Shown one piece after another: positions 1 through 7,301 of a DNA stretch of 23,492 bases (within the stretch, counting starts at the first letter, position 1; each line of letters opens with the position of its first letter). The DNA comes from Gemmatimonadota bacterium (GTDB taxonomy: Bacteria; GCA-2686955). Location of the stretch: NCBI GenBank assembly GCA_002686955.1, contig NYZA01000109.1, positions 1-23,492 of the forward strand, in the 5' to 3' direction. The notes below the pieces were generated by a model. That model was not told where the DNA came from, made no database searches, and worked only from the letters and a program-made list of their open reading frames with translations. Both the position numbers and the translations under genes were made by a program.

Positions 1-1776
1 CAGATTGCCCGGCTGGGCTCGGGCGCGGCGCGGACGGCGGTGGTCTTGGTGCCGAACCGGGCGCTGGGTGAGGAGCTGGCGGCGGCGCTGCGGGATGAGG
101 GCGTGGAGCGGGTGCTGCTCTTGGAGCGGGCCGGAAGGGGGGTCGATCGGGACGCGCGCGTGGTGATCGCCGATGCCGGGGGATTTCATGATCCTCTCCT
201 GGTGCAACATGAGCACTGGCATCATATTTGGAGAAATGTGTCGCTTGTGGCGGTCGCTCATGCCGAGGAGTTTACGGGAGTTCTCGGGAGCCATGCGGCG
301 TGGTTCATGCGGCGCGCCGCCAGGGTCGTTCATTTGGCGAAGAGCGCGGGGGCGGCGTTGGGAGTGGGGTCGGGGCCGGGCGCGGGCGCTGAGGTCGCCG
401 GGCCCGTGCGAATCGTTGTCGGATTTGGACTGGCGAATGCGCGAGATCATGCGGAGTCCTTGCTGGGGAGCGCCGTGGACATCGTGGGGGGGCAGGACTA
501 CGTCGCGCTCCCCAGGGTGTTGGTGGATGCGGCGGCGGCCGAGGGGGCTTGCCGCGACACAATTCGCGGGGCGCTGGTAGAGGAAGAGCGTTGGCGAGGG
601 GTCCGCGTTCACTCGCTCGGACGGGAGCTTTCCCCGCGGTCACCGGGGATCTGGTTGGTCGAGCGGCCGGGGCCGATCGAGTGGTTTCGGTCGACCCGCG
701 GCAAGGTCGCTCGTCGCCACGCCGCCCACGATCACGAAGCGGACACGGTTCGGATCGACCAACTTCTCGCCGCGTCGGCGGAAGCGCCGCTGGCTCCCGG
801 CGATGATCGTTGGTTCGGCGCGGGGGCATGGTCGCTCCTGGAGGCTCTCGATCAACGTCTCGTGCTGGGCGAAGAGGCGGAGGACGGAAGCGTGGAGTCG
901 GCCTGGCGCTACCGGGGCTGGGAGCCGCCGGGGGCCCTCGTGCAGCCGGAGGCGCTGGAGCGCGCGCCTTTCCGAGTCGTGACTAGCGGTCGAGTGTACG
1001 AGGTCGTTGGAGCGCTTTGCCATGGTGAGGTGGCCTTCGCCGCGCATCCGGGGGCGATCCTCGAGGTCGGAGGTGAGCATTTCCGCGTGCGCGATGTCGA
1101 TTTGGACGAGCGCGAGATTTGGGTGTCGCGACAGAAGAAGGCGGCCATCGAATCGGGCAGGGGCACGGTTCCGCGCCATCGTCGCCACCACGAAATCACC
1201 GAGGTGATGCGCACTCGCGCCCCCCTGGGCGACGGGTCTCTCCCCGTGCTCGGGCGGGTGGAAGTCATAGATACGGTCACCGGCTACTCGTTGAGCCGAA
1301 CGGCGGGTAGGAAAGCCGAGGCGTGTGGGCTCGATCCACCATTCGTGACGACCTACCTCACGACCTGCGCGTGGATCGATCTGGTGCCGGCCCGTTCGAC
1401 CGAAATCGAAGCCGCCGGCGGTGATCGCACCGAGGTGTTGAACTTCGTCGCCGACTTGCTCGGGCGTTTTCTGATATTGAGGATTGGGACGGAGCACTTT
1501 GGGGAAGTGGTGGTGGCGGCGTACCGGTCTCACGCGGCTCTCGACGGTGGGGGGATCTTCGTTCACGAGGCGATGCCTTGTGGGGCGGGCGCGGCGGGCG
1601 CTTTTCTCGACCTGCTGCCGGAGCTGCTCGAGAGTGCCGCTCGTACGCTGCGCTCTGGAACCGCCCTACCACCACGCGTCCTGGGGCGGCTTTCCGGCGG
1701 GGACGAGCGGGGCGATTCCGCGATCGCGCGCTCGTCGCTGGCCCTTCTGGAACGTTTATTGGCGCGGAGCCGATAG
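1..1776 (+). CDS. MrfA/YprA-type (DUF1998) helicase-like protein, 5'-truncated by window edge, motor motifs degenerate
   Basis: The frame is open from base 1, so the gene starts outside the window; the first internal start is GTG at 40, and residue numbers count from it. The C-terminal half follows the DUF1998 helicase family closely. The segment around residues 330-365 (HPGAILEVGGEHFRVRDVDL) matches the family's HPGAIYLHQGE..Y.VEELDLE signature, and residues about 430-545 match the DUF1998 end domain. Family members such as MrfA are 3'-5' DNA helicases in DNA repair. Here the DExH Walker B box reads AHAE (residues 73-76), just before the otherwise conserved G-V-x-G-S-H segment. Motif III (SAT) reads GFG (128-130). 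Only about 60 residues stand where a second RecA domain of about 200 should be. The usual C-terminal CPSC zinc cluster is absent. I infer a helicase relative without ATPase activity, perhaps a structural DNA-binding partner, or a decaying gene with an intact frame. Family call is fairly sure; function is not. Confidence 0.72.
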   Translation, partial: QIARLGSGAARTAVVLVPNRALGEELAAALRDEGVERVLLLERAGRGVDRDARVVIADAGGFHDPLLVQHEHWHHIWRNVSLVAVAHAEEFTGVLGSHAAWFMRRAARVVHLAKSAGAALGVGSGPGAGAEVAGPVRIVVGFGLANARDHAESLLGSAVDIVGGQDYVALPRVLVDAAAAEGACRDTIRGALVEEERWRGVRVHSLGRELSPRSPGIWLVERPGPIEWFRSTRGKVARRHAAHDHEADTVRIDQLLAASAEAPLAPGDDRWFGAGAWSLLEALDQRLVLGEEAEDGSVESAWRYRGWEPPGALVQPEALERAPFRVVTSGRVYEVVGALCHGEVAFAAHPGAILEVGGEHFRVRDVDLDEREIWVSRQKKAAIESGRGTVPRHRRHHEITEVMRTRAPLGDGSLPVLGRVEVIDTVTGYSLSRTAGRKAEACGLDPPFVTTYLTTCAWIDLVPARSTEIEAAGGDRTEVLNFVADLLGRFLILRIGTEHFGEVVVAAYRSHAALDGGGIFVHEAMPCGAGAAGAFLDLLPELLESAARTLRSGTALPPRVLGRLSGGDERGDSAIARSSLALLERLLARSR

Positions 1777-2078
1777 CTGTTCAGGGTGTGCGCAGGTCGA
1801 CGCCAATGTCATCTCCCAGGCCGAAAGGTGTCGGCGGGGCTGAGGCCGCGCCGGGGCCGGGGCCGGATCGCCTTGGAGTGAAGTAGCTTAAGGCTTCGGC
1901 AGGACAAGAGCGCAGGGGGGCGAACCGGGGGCGAGAATCGACCGTCGCGGAGGGCGGAGCTGTTCAACACCTCAGCAAGAGGAACCGAAGAGACGGCCCC
2001 GCCATCGCCCGAGTTGGTGCCCGCTAAGTGGCCGTAGCTCTGGGGATTAGGGCTCGGGGAGCGGCCTGGGGCGGCGTC
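1777..2078. other. Non-coding stretch, GC-rich, no recognised gene
   Basis: About 300 bases between the helicase-like gene and the pilin promoter. Frames here are short or give low-complexity Arg/Gly/Pro translations with no family resemblance. I see no clear intrinsic terminator (no hairpin followed by a T run). A GC-rich run at about 1846-1866 is a CCGGGG tandem. The part 2030-2070 has possible long-range pairing between GGCCG and CGGCC. It could hold a structured leader or a small RNA, but nothing matches a riboswitch I know. Confidence 0.4.
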
Positions 2079-2094
2079 TGGCATGCGCCATGCA
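2079..2094 (+). promoter_or_regulatory. Candidate sigma-54 (RpoN) -24/-12 promoter of the pilin-like gene
   Basis: TGGCATGCGCCATGCA matches the sigma-54 consensus TGGCACG-N4-TTGCW at 10 of 12 defined positions. The invariant GG (2080-2081) and GC (2092-2093) are exactly 10 bases apart. Transcription would start near 2105, leaving a leader of about 95 bases. Sigma-54 with a PilR-type activator is the established control of major pilin genes in several Gram-negative bacteria. No activator gene lies in the window. The element is partly palindromic, so a chance match is possible. Confidence 0.55.
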
Positions 2095-2189
2095 CAAGGG
2101 AGCGGGACAAACCCAGCAGCACGACCCGCCTCGGCATCCGCCAGGGTCAGCCCGCCTTCCTCGGCGGATCCCAGTCTTCCCCCGTCCTC

Positions 2190-2193
2190 GGAG
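2190..2193 (+). promoter_or_regulatory. Ribosome binding site fixing the pilin-like start
   Basis: GGAG stands 8 bases before the ATG at 2202. It decides against the in-frame upstream start at 2028, whose 58 extra codons are Arg/Gly/Pro-rich and unlike a signal sequence. Confidence 0.75.
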
Positions 2194-2201
2194 AATCTCG
2201 C

Positions 2202-2615
2202 ATGGGCCAACAGCAAATCCTCCTGATCGTTCTCGGCGCCATCATCGTCGGTATCGCGACCGTGGTGGGTATCAACATGTTCAATGAGAGCGCGGCGAAC
2301 GCCAATCTCGACGCGGTCTCGAACGACCTGCTCAATCTTGCATCCAGAGCACAACAGTACTACCGCAAGCCAACCAGTATGGGTGGCGGCGGGAAGTCGT
2401 TCACCGGCTTGACCGCCGATGCGACGGGCATCGCCCAACTCACCTCCAATCCGGTCAACGACAACGGCACGGTTTCCATTTCGGTGGCCGGCAACGACTC
2501 GCTCGTCACGATCCAAGGACTGGGGGTCGAAGACGCCGATGGGGACGGCGATCCGGTTCTGGTCTCTTGTACGGTGACTTCGTCCGGCGCATCGCTCACG
2601 ATTACCGACCGCTAG
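2202..2615 (+). CDS. Leaderless type IV pilin/pseudopilin-like small protein
   Basis: 137 residues. The N-terminus is MGQQQ followed directly by a hydrophobic helix (residues 6-27), then an amphipathic stretch (28-56) ending in QQYYRKP, the layout of a pilin N-terminal helix. There is no positively charged leader, no G^F/M cleavage site and no Glu at mature position 5, so it is not a standard PilD substrate. The C-terminal half is a small domain rich in Ser, Thr, Val and Gly. Residues 111-117 read DADGDGD, resembling a calcium-binding loop such as that of GspG-type major pseudopilins (inference). It is the first gene of the pilus-like cluster, preceded by a sigma-54-like promoter and followed by two GC-rich hairpins before pilC. 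From memory, proteins with this N-terminus recur beside pilC-like genes in FCB-group genomes, usually as hypothetical proteins. I infer it is the fibre subunit or an initiating pseudopilin. Confidence 0.68.
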   Translation: MGQQQILLIVLGAIIVGIATVVGINMFNESAANANLDAVSNDLLNLASRAQQYYRKPTSMGGGGKSFTGLTADATGIAQLTSNPVNDNGTVSISVAGNDSLVTIQGLGVEDADGDGDPVLVSCTVTSSGASLTITDR

Positions 2616-2623
2616 ATCCTTCC

Positions 2624-2645
2624 CCGCGGAGTGAAAGCTCCGCGG
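2624..2645 (+). repeat. GC-rich hairpin after the pilin-like gene (first)
   Basis: CCGCGGAG (2624-2631) and CTCCGCGG (2638-2645) form a perfect 8-bp stem around the loop TGAAAG, starting 9 bases after the pilin stop. No T run follows, so it is not a typical intrinsic terminator. It may instead protect the 3' end of a pilin-only transcript or weaken read-through into pilC. Confidence 0.6.
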
Positions 2646-2649
2646 CGGA

Positions 2650-2675
2650 CCCCCGGGTGCTTCGCGCCCCGGGGG
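2650..2675 (+). repeat. GC-rich hairpin after the pilin-like gene (second)
   Basis: CCCCCGGG (2650-2657) pairs perfectly with CCCGGGGG (2668-2675) around a 10-base loop containing TTCG. It lies 5 bases after the first hairpin and also lacks a T run. Two tandem strong stems between a structural subunit gene and its machine genes fit differential expression of subunit over machine. Confidence 0.6.
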
Positions 2676-2742
2676 CGCTCTGCGTGCCGCCCACAGCACA
2701 TCCAATCACTCGCTTTGCAGCAAGTCTCTGGGACGATCGTCC

Positions 2743-2757
2743 GGCCCATCACGGGCC
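2743..2757 (+). promoter_or_regulatory. Small hairpin abutting the pilC ribosome binding site
   Basis: GGCCC (2743-2747) and GGGCC (2753-2757) make a 5-bp stem with loop ATCAC, directly before the AGG (2758-2760) that serves the ATG at 2770. It could modulate pilC translation, but the stem is short and may be chance. Confidence 0.3.
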
Positions 2758-2769
2758 AGGGTGAGAGAC

Positions 2770-4116
2770 ATGCCCGTTTATCGCTATCAAGGAATCAATC
2801 CGCGCAACCGTCCAGTGCAAGGCGTCATGCACTGTGGCTCCGGTCGCGAGGCGCGCAACAAAGCCGCCGCGATCGCGAGGAGTCGCGCGATTCGTCTCAC
2901 GGGCATCCAGAAGAGGCGCACCTACGTTTATCAGGCCCGCCGCGGTGTCGAAGCTGCGGTTAGGGGCGAGAAGAAGGCATTCGCTCGCCAAGATGTCGAA
3001 GGCGCGCTCAGCCGCGCCGGCTTCCGTGTCATCAAGGTACGACCTCGCATCACCGACGCTTGGATCCGGCCCTCGTTCAAAGATGTCGTGATGTTCATGC
3101 GGCTCTCGGCCGATCTTCTCCGGGAGCAGCTGCCGTACGACGAGATCCTAACGCTTCTCAAGAGTGACATGCCTTCGCGCGCCATGCGCGACGCGATCGA
3201 GGAGATCTATCAGGATCTGAAGGACGGCCGAACAGGTCATGAGGTTTTCGGAAAACATCGCGACATTTTTGGCCAGTTCCCCGCCTATATGCTCGGAATT
3301 GCATCGACCAGCGGAAACATGGTCGAGATATATACCGCGGCGGCGAAGTTTCTCGAGCGCAACGCCGAGTTCAAGAAGATGCTCCGCTCGGCGCTCATCA
3401 TGCCCGCGGCAACCTGCGTCGCCCTGCTTGCGGTCGTCATTTTCTATGTAGGGTACATCTTTCCAAAGACCGCCGAGCTCTTCCTGCGCTTCGACATGGA
3501 TCTGCCGCCCATGACCGCCGGCACGATGGAGCTATCGTACCTCATCCGCGATGAGATCGGCTGGATTCTTGCGTCTTCCGGTCTCTTTATGCTTGCTCTC
3601 TGGCAGGCATTTCGGAGCCCGCGCGTGCGCCTCTTCATCGATCGCTGGATTCTGAAGATACCGATCCTGGGGTCGCTTCTTCAAAAGACATCGATCGAGA
3701 TCTTCTGCCGCGTGTTCTATGCGACCTATAGCGGCTCCGGCGACAACATCGAGGTCATCCGCGTTGCGGCGGAAGCCTGTCAGAATCGCTACATCGAAAA
3801 GAAGATCAAGGAAGAAGTGTTGCCGCGGATGATCCGGAAGGGGTCGGGCTTTGTCGACGCTCTCGACAGAAGCGACGTGTTCACGAAGACCGCGATCTCC
3901 AGGCTACGTTCGGGAGCGGAGACAGGCACCATCAGAGAAACCGCCCTTCAGCTGGCCAACTACTACGAAGCCGACACGACCTATCGACTCCGTGCTCTGG
4001 TCGACTATATACAGATCCTGTTGAGCATCTTCATCGTGCTCGTGATGATCGCCATCACGATCGTCTCGTCCGAAACCGCCATCATCCACCCGAATCCGCC
4101 AGGCACTGTCTCATGA
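2770..4116 (+). CDS. pilC: Type IV pilus inner-membrane platform protein (PilC/GspF family)
   Basis: 448 residues. PilC forms the inner-membrane platform on which the assembly and retraction ATPases act. The N-terminus MPVYRYQGINPRNRPVQGVM is the usual PilC opening (M-x-x-Y/F-x-Y-x-G/A). Two GspF domains follow, at about 105-230 and 305-430. Membrane segments lie at about 208-231, 264-281 and 414-433. Conserved pieces include RLSADLLRE, FLERNAEFKK and SGAETGTI. The ATG at 2770 is preferred to the GTG at 2761 because it starts at the family's N-terminus and has AGG 9 bases upstream. The last codons overlap the start of the next gene (ATGA, 4113-4116), implying translational coupling. The protein looks complete and, from memory, closely resembles PilC-like proteins of FCB-group bacteria. 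Confidence 0.9.
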   Translation: MPVYRYQGINPRNRPVQGVMHCGSGREARNKAAAIARSRAIRLTGIQKRRTYVYQARRGVEAAVRGEKKAFARQDVEGALSRAGFRVIKVRPRITDAWIRPSFKDVVMFMRLSADLLREQLPYDEILTLLKSDMPSRAMRDAIEEIYQDLKDGRTGHEVFGKHRDIFGQFPAYMLGIASTSGNMVEIYTAAAKFLERNAEFKKMLRSALIMPAATCVALLAVVIFYVGYIFPKTAELFLRFDMDLPPMTAGTMELSYLIRDEIGWILASSGLFMLALWQAFRSPRVRLFIDRWILKIPILGSLLQKTSIEIFCRVFYATYSGSGDNIEVIRVAAEACQNRYIEKKIKEEVLPRMIRKGSGFVDALDRSDVFTKTAISRLRSGAETGTIRETALQLANYYEADTTYRLRALVDYIQILLSIFIVLVMIAITIVSSETAIIHPNPPGTVS

Positions 4117-6008
4117 AGCTGCCATTCTCACAGCGGAGCACGCAACCCACTCCAGCGACGCCGGTGGAAGCGGCCGAGCCGCGTCATGATGCCGAACTTG
4201 CCCCTCCTCCGCTCTACAAGACGACAGATCACGACAGGGCACTTCAGATACGCGCGACCGACCGAATCGGCACCCGGCTCGTAAAGAGAGGCTTGATCGA
4301 TCAAGCGACACTAGATCGTGCGTTGCAGATTCAATCAGACGAATCCGCTCCGAGCAGGCGAAAGCTCGGACAGATACTCACCGACGACTGTGGCGTAGAA
4401 GCCGACGCGATTGCGCGAGAAGTCGCCCTGATGTACGGCTTCCCCGAGGTAGACCTCGCCGATAATGCCATCTCCGAACTAGAGCTCTCGGTCGCGACGG
4501 AAATCCTATCGGAGCTCTCCGACGAGCTTCTGGATGAGCTCAGGAATCTCCCCTTGGTGCCGATCGCGGACCGCGAGGGCGGGCGCTCTCCTGTGCGATT
4601 GGTGACCTCCAACCCGACCGATCCCGCAATCGCGAAGCTCGCCAGACAGATGGGTCTCGTCCGATTCGAAATCGTCTTCGCCATCGAATCGGCTGTGCAG
4701 GAATTCTTCTTCCGCGTGGCCCATGACGAGAACCGTTATCTTCGCGATTTGAACAGAGCGCGGGATGAAGTAGAAGAGGTCGAAGAAGATCAGGAAGAAG
4801 AGACGATCGAGATCCACCATTCGGCTTTGACCAATCTGGTGGAAGGCAGCCTTGTGGAGGCAGTTCGAATGGGCGCGAGCGACATCCACATTCTTCCTTC
4901 GGCCGAGGGGGGCGTCGAGATCCGCTTCCGGGTCGACGGTCGTCTGCAGCTATGGATGGAGCAACGTGGGTTCAATCCCGAAGCGTTCGCGGCGGTGATC
5001 AAGGACCGGGCGCGGAATGTCGATCGATTCGAGCGGGAGGCGGCCCAAGATGGCTACATTCAGAGAACCGTAGATGATCATCAGATACGCTTTCGGGTCT
5101 CCATCCTACCGATCGTTGGCGCGGAGTACAAGCGACGAATCGAAAGCGTAGTGATACGGGTTCTAGACGACAGGAAGCTGATTCTGGACCTCGAAAAGGT
5201 CGGCTTCCTTGAGCGTGCGCGACAGGACTTTCGAAAGGCAATACACCGGCCTCAGGGAATCGTGATTCTGACCGGCCCCACCGGCAGTGGCAAGTCCACC
5301 ACTCTGGTCGCGGCCTTGGCCCAGGTGCTAGATCCGACCTTGAATGCGATCACGGTGGAAGATCCCGTCGAGTACATTATCGAAGGCGCACGCCAAGTCA
5401 AGCTGGGTCAAAAGCTCGATTTCGAACAAGCGCTTCGATCTATTCTCAGGCACGACCCGGACATCGTGATGGTCGGGGAAATGCGGGACCGAGTCACGGC
5501 CGACATTGCAATCAAATTGGCAAACACCGGACACCTGACATTCTCCACTCTTCACACCAACGACGCCCCATCCGCGGTGTCGCGTCTCTACAAGTTGGGC
5601 ATCGAGCCCTTTCTTATCGCCTATGCGATAAACATCATCGTTGCGCAGCGACTCATTCGAACTCTCTGCCCGCACTGCCGCGCGATTGACGATGCGATCG
5701 GCAGCGAAATACCCAGAAGAGCAGGGTTCACCGAGACCGAAATCGAAAGGCTCGATTTCTATAGGCCGGTCGGATGCTCGGAGTGTAGCGATGGTTTCAA
5801 GGGTCGTGCGGCAATCCATGAATCGTTGCTCTTCAACAAAGAAATCCGAAGTCTTATCTTGGATTCGCGAGACGAGATAGATGAGCAGGGTATTCGTGAA
5901 ATAGGATCACGCGCCGGGATGTTGTCTCTAAGACAGTCCGGCCTGGAGCGAGTCCGCACGGGCGTAACGACCTGTGAGGAAGTACTCTTCGCCACGACAT
6001 CGGAGTGA
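4113..6008 (+). CDS. pilB: Pilus assembly ATPase (PilB/GspE family)
   Basis: 631 residues; the cytoplasmic hexameric motor that drives subunit addition through PilC. An MshEN/GspE N-terminal domain covers about residues 45-210 (IGTRLVKRGLIDQATLDRAL). An acidic linker at about 220-232 (EEVEEDQEEE) leads into the motor. Walker A GPTGSGKS is at 388-395, the Asp box ITVEDPVEY follows, Walker B DPDIVMVGE is at 448-456, and the His box has GHLTFSTLHTND. The tetracysteine zinc site is C519/C522 and C555/C558. All catalytic signatures are intact, unlike the next gene. The start overlaps the pilC stop by 4 bases. The zinc site and MshEN domain are typical of PilB and GspE; the PilT-like, PilM and PilP neighbours favour a type IV pilus-like role over type II secretion. 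Confidence 0.92.
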   Translation: MKLPFSQRSTQPTPATPVEAAEPRHDAELAPPPLYKTTDHDRALQIRATDRIGTRLVKRGLIDQATLDRALQIQSDESAPSRRKLGQILTDDCGVEADAIAREVALMYGFPEVDLADNAISELELSVATEILSELSDELLDELRNLPLVPIADREGGRSPVRLVTSNPTDPAIAKLARQMGLVRFEIVFAIESAVQEFFFRVAHDENRYLRDLNRARDEVEEVEEDQEEETIEIHHSALTNLVEGSLVEAVRMGASDIHILPSAEGGVEIRFRVDGRLQLWMEQRGFNPEAFAAVIKDRARNVDRFEREAAQDGYIQRTVDDHQIRFRVSILPIVGAEYKRRIESVVIRVLDDRKLILDLEKVGFLERARQDFRKAIHRPQGIVILTGPTGSGKSTTLVAALAQVLDPTLNAITVEDPVEYIIEGARQVKLGQKLDFEQALRSILRHDPDIVMVGEMRDRVTADIAIKLANTGHLTFSTLHTNDAPSAVSRLYKLGIEPFLIAYAINIIVAQRLIRTLCPHCRAIDDAIGSEIPRRAGFTETEIERLDFYRPVGCSECSDGFKGRAAIHESLLFNKEIRSLILDSRDEIDEQGIREIGSRAGMLSLRQSGLERVRTGVTTCEEVLFATTSE

Positions 6009-6010
6009 CA

Positions 6011-7249
6011 ATGAAGGCATGCATAGAAACAACAGCCAGTGCGCCGCCTCTGCCGGGTGCGGAAGAAACCAGAGCGATACCTCGCTTGCTTCAAGGCGTG
6101 GATCGACAGGAACGCGTCGGAGAAATCGTGGCCTCTTTGGAAGAGAGCGCGAGAAACCATCTCGTGGTCTACATGGAGGAACGGATGGAGAAGATGCTCT
6201 CGATCGGCGCCTCTGACATGGATCTCGGCGGGGAAGGGTGCGCGCACCGGATCTGGTACCGTGTCGCAGGAAGAAAGGTGGCAGATATGGAGGGACCGGT
6301 GCTGAGCTTTGAAGATGGGGATCTGTTGATTCACTCGCTACTGACCGAGAAACAGCAGGGCCACCTACTGAGCGAACGAAATGTAGATTTCTCTTACACA
6401 CTCGAACTGGATGGTGTACGACACAGATTGAGAGCCGACGCCTACTTTGATTTGGGACATCTTGCCCTGAATATGCGTTTGATACCTGGCGGCATTCGTC
6501 CGCTGCAGGAGCTGGGGTTCCATTTTAGAGCGATGGAGCGCTTCAACATCCAGCGGGAGAAGCGTGGCTTGGTGTTGGTCACCGGAATCACGGGATCAGG
6601 TAAGAGCTCGACCCTTGATTCGATTGTCGATGCGAACAACCGAATAGCCGACTCCCACGTTACGATCATCGCGTCGCCCATAGAGACGATTCATGAACCT
6701 CGCCGCTGCATCATTCGACATCGTGAGGTCGGTCGCGACGTCCGCTCATTCAAAGAGGGGACGGTTCAAGCGCTCCGTCAAGATCCCGACATCGTCGTTA
6801 TCGGAGAGATGCGTGATCCGGACACCATCATGACCGCGCTCGAAATCACGGATTCTGGCCACAAGGTATTTTCGACACTGCATACGTCGAGCGCCGCGGA
6901 ATCGGTGGACCGAATAATCGGCGAAGTGCCAGCTGTGGAGCAGGAACGCGTGCGGCTACGTCTGGGGGATGTGTTGAGCTGCGTCGTAAGCCAGAAGCTG
7001 GTTCCCGTAATAGGCGGAGGGCGAGTGCTCGCCAAGGAAGTGCTCGTCGTTACATCATCAGTGCGCGCCGCCATCAAGAACAACAACATCGGAGAGGTGT
7101 ACCAGATGATAATGGAGTCACGCGATGATGGCATGATCACGCTGGAGCAGGACCTGCACCGGCTCGTCGGGGTAGGACGGATTCGTCCCGAGGTAGCGAG
7201 AGACTTCGCTAACAACAAGCGCAGAATGGAAGCGTTGCTCAATGGATAG
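6011..7249 (+). CDS. pilT: PilT-like retraction-type ATPase with altered Asp box
   Basis: 412 residues. PilT-family hexamers depolymerise pili. Walker A is GITGSGKS (192-199), Walker B DPDIVVIGE (258-266), and the His box reads GHKVFSTLHT. REVGRD and ALRQDPD are typical of PilT. The Asp box, normally IEDPIE, reads IASPIE (A221, S222): both acidic residues are replaced. It lacks the cysteine zinc site of PilB, as expected for PilT. The N-terminal 60 residues are longer and more variable than in PilT. The start is taken at ATG 6011, with GGAG at 6002-6005 and 5 bases of spacing; a GTG at 6005 overlapping the pilB stop would add two residues. The altered Asp box suggests a motor of changed activity, or a PilU-like accessory (inference). 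Confidence 0.85.
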   Translation: MKACIETTASAPPLPGAEETRAIPRLLQGVDRQERVGEIVASLEESARNHLVVYMEERMEKMLSIGASDMDLGGEGCAHRIWYRVAGRKVADMEGPVLSFEDGDLLIHSLLTEKQQGHLLSERNVDFSYTLELDGVRHRLRADAYFDLGHLALNMRLIPGGIRPLQELGFHFRAMERFNIQREKRGLVLVTGITGSGKSSTLDSIVDANNRIADSHVTIIASPIETIHEPRRCIIRHREVGRDVRSFKEGTVQALRQDPDIVVIGEMRDPDTIMTALEITDSGHKVFSTLHTSSAAESVDRIIGEVPAVEQERVRLRLGDVLSCVVSQKLVPVIGGGRVLAKEVLVVTSSVRAAIKNNNIGEVYQMIMESRDDGMITLEQDLHRLVGVGRIRPEVARDFANNKRRMEALLNG

Positions 7250-7290
7250 CGAAACGATGTTGGACATAGTAGCCACCGGAGCGGGGCGCT

Positions 7291-7295
7291 AGGAG
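7291..7295 (+). promoter_or_regulatory. Ribosome binding site of the PilM-PilN gene
   Basis: AGGAG lies 6 bases before the ATG at 7302. This is the only gene after pilC in the cluster that is not coupled by overlap or near-overlap: a 52-base gap separates it from pilT, so it has its own strong ribosome entry. Confidence 0.7.
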
Positions 7296-7301
7296 AGAAA
7301 G

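Noticed and set aside
640-1566. Minus-strand frame of 308 codons opposite the helicase-like gene
   Set aside because: Shadow of a GC-rich coding strand: Arg/His/Pro-rich with no domain pattern, while the plus frame matches a known family.
1870-1990. Possible cyclic di-GMP or other riboswitch before the pilin gene
   Set aside because: I looked for the GEMM core (GGCAAACC, GACGCAAAGCC, GGTAGCGGGGTTA) and for TPP, cobalamin and glycine cores. Only loose GC similarity was found.
2028-2201. Upstream in-frame extension of the pilin-like gene starting at 2028
   Set aside because: The added residues are Arg/Gly/Pro-rich and not a leader; GGAG at 2190-2193 and the hydrophobic start favour ATG 2202. 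The promoter candidate at 2079-2094 would also fall inside it.
1809-2705. Long minus-strand open frame (298 codons) covering the pilin region
   Set aside because: It is opposite the pilin gene, the promoter and two hairpins, has low-complexity Arg/Gly/Pro content, and resembles no family.
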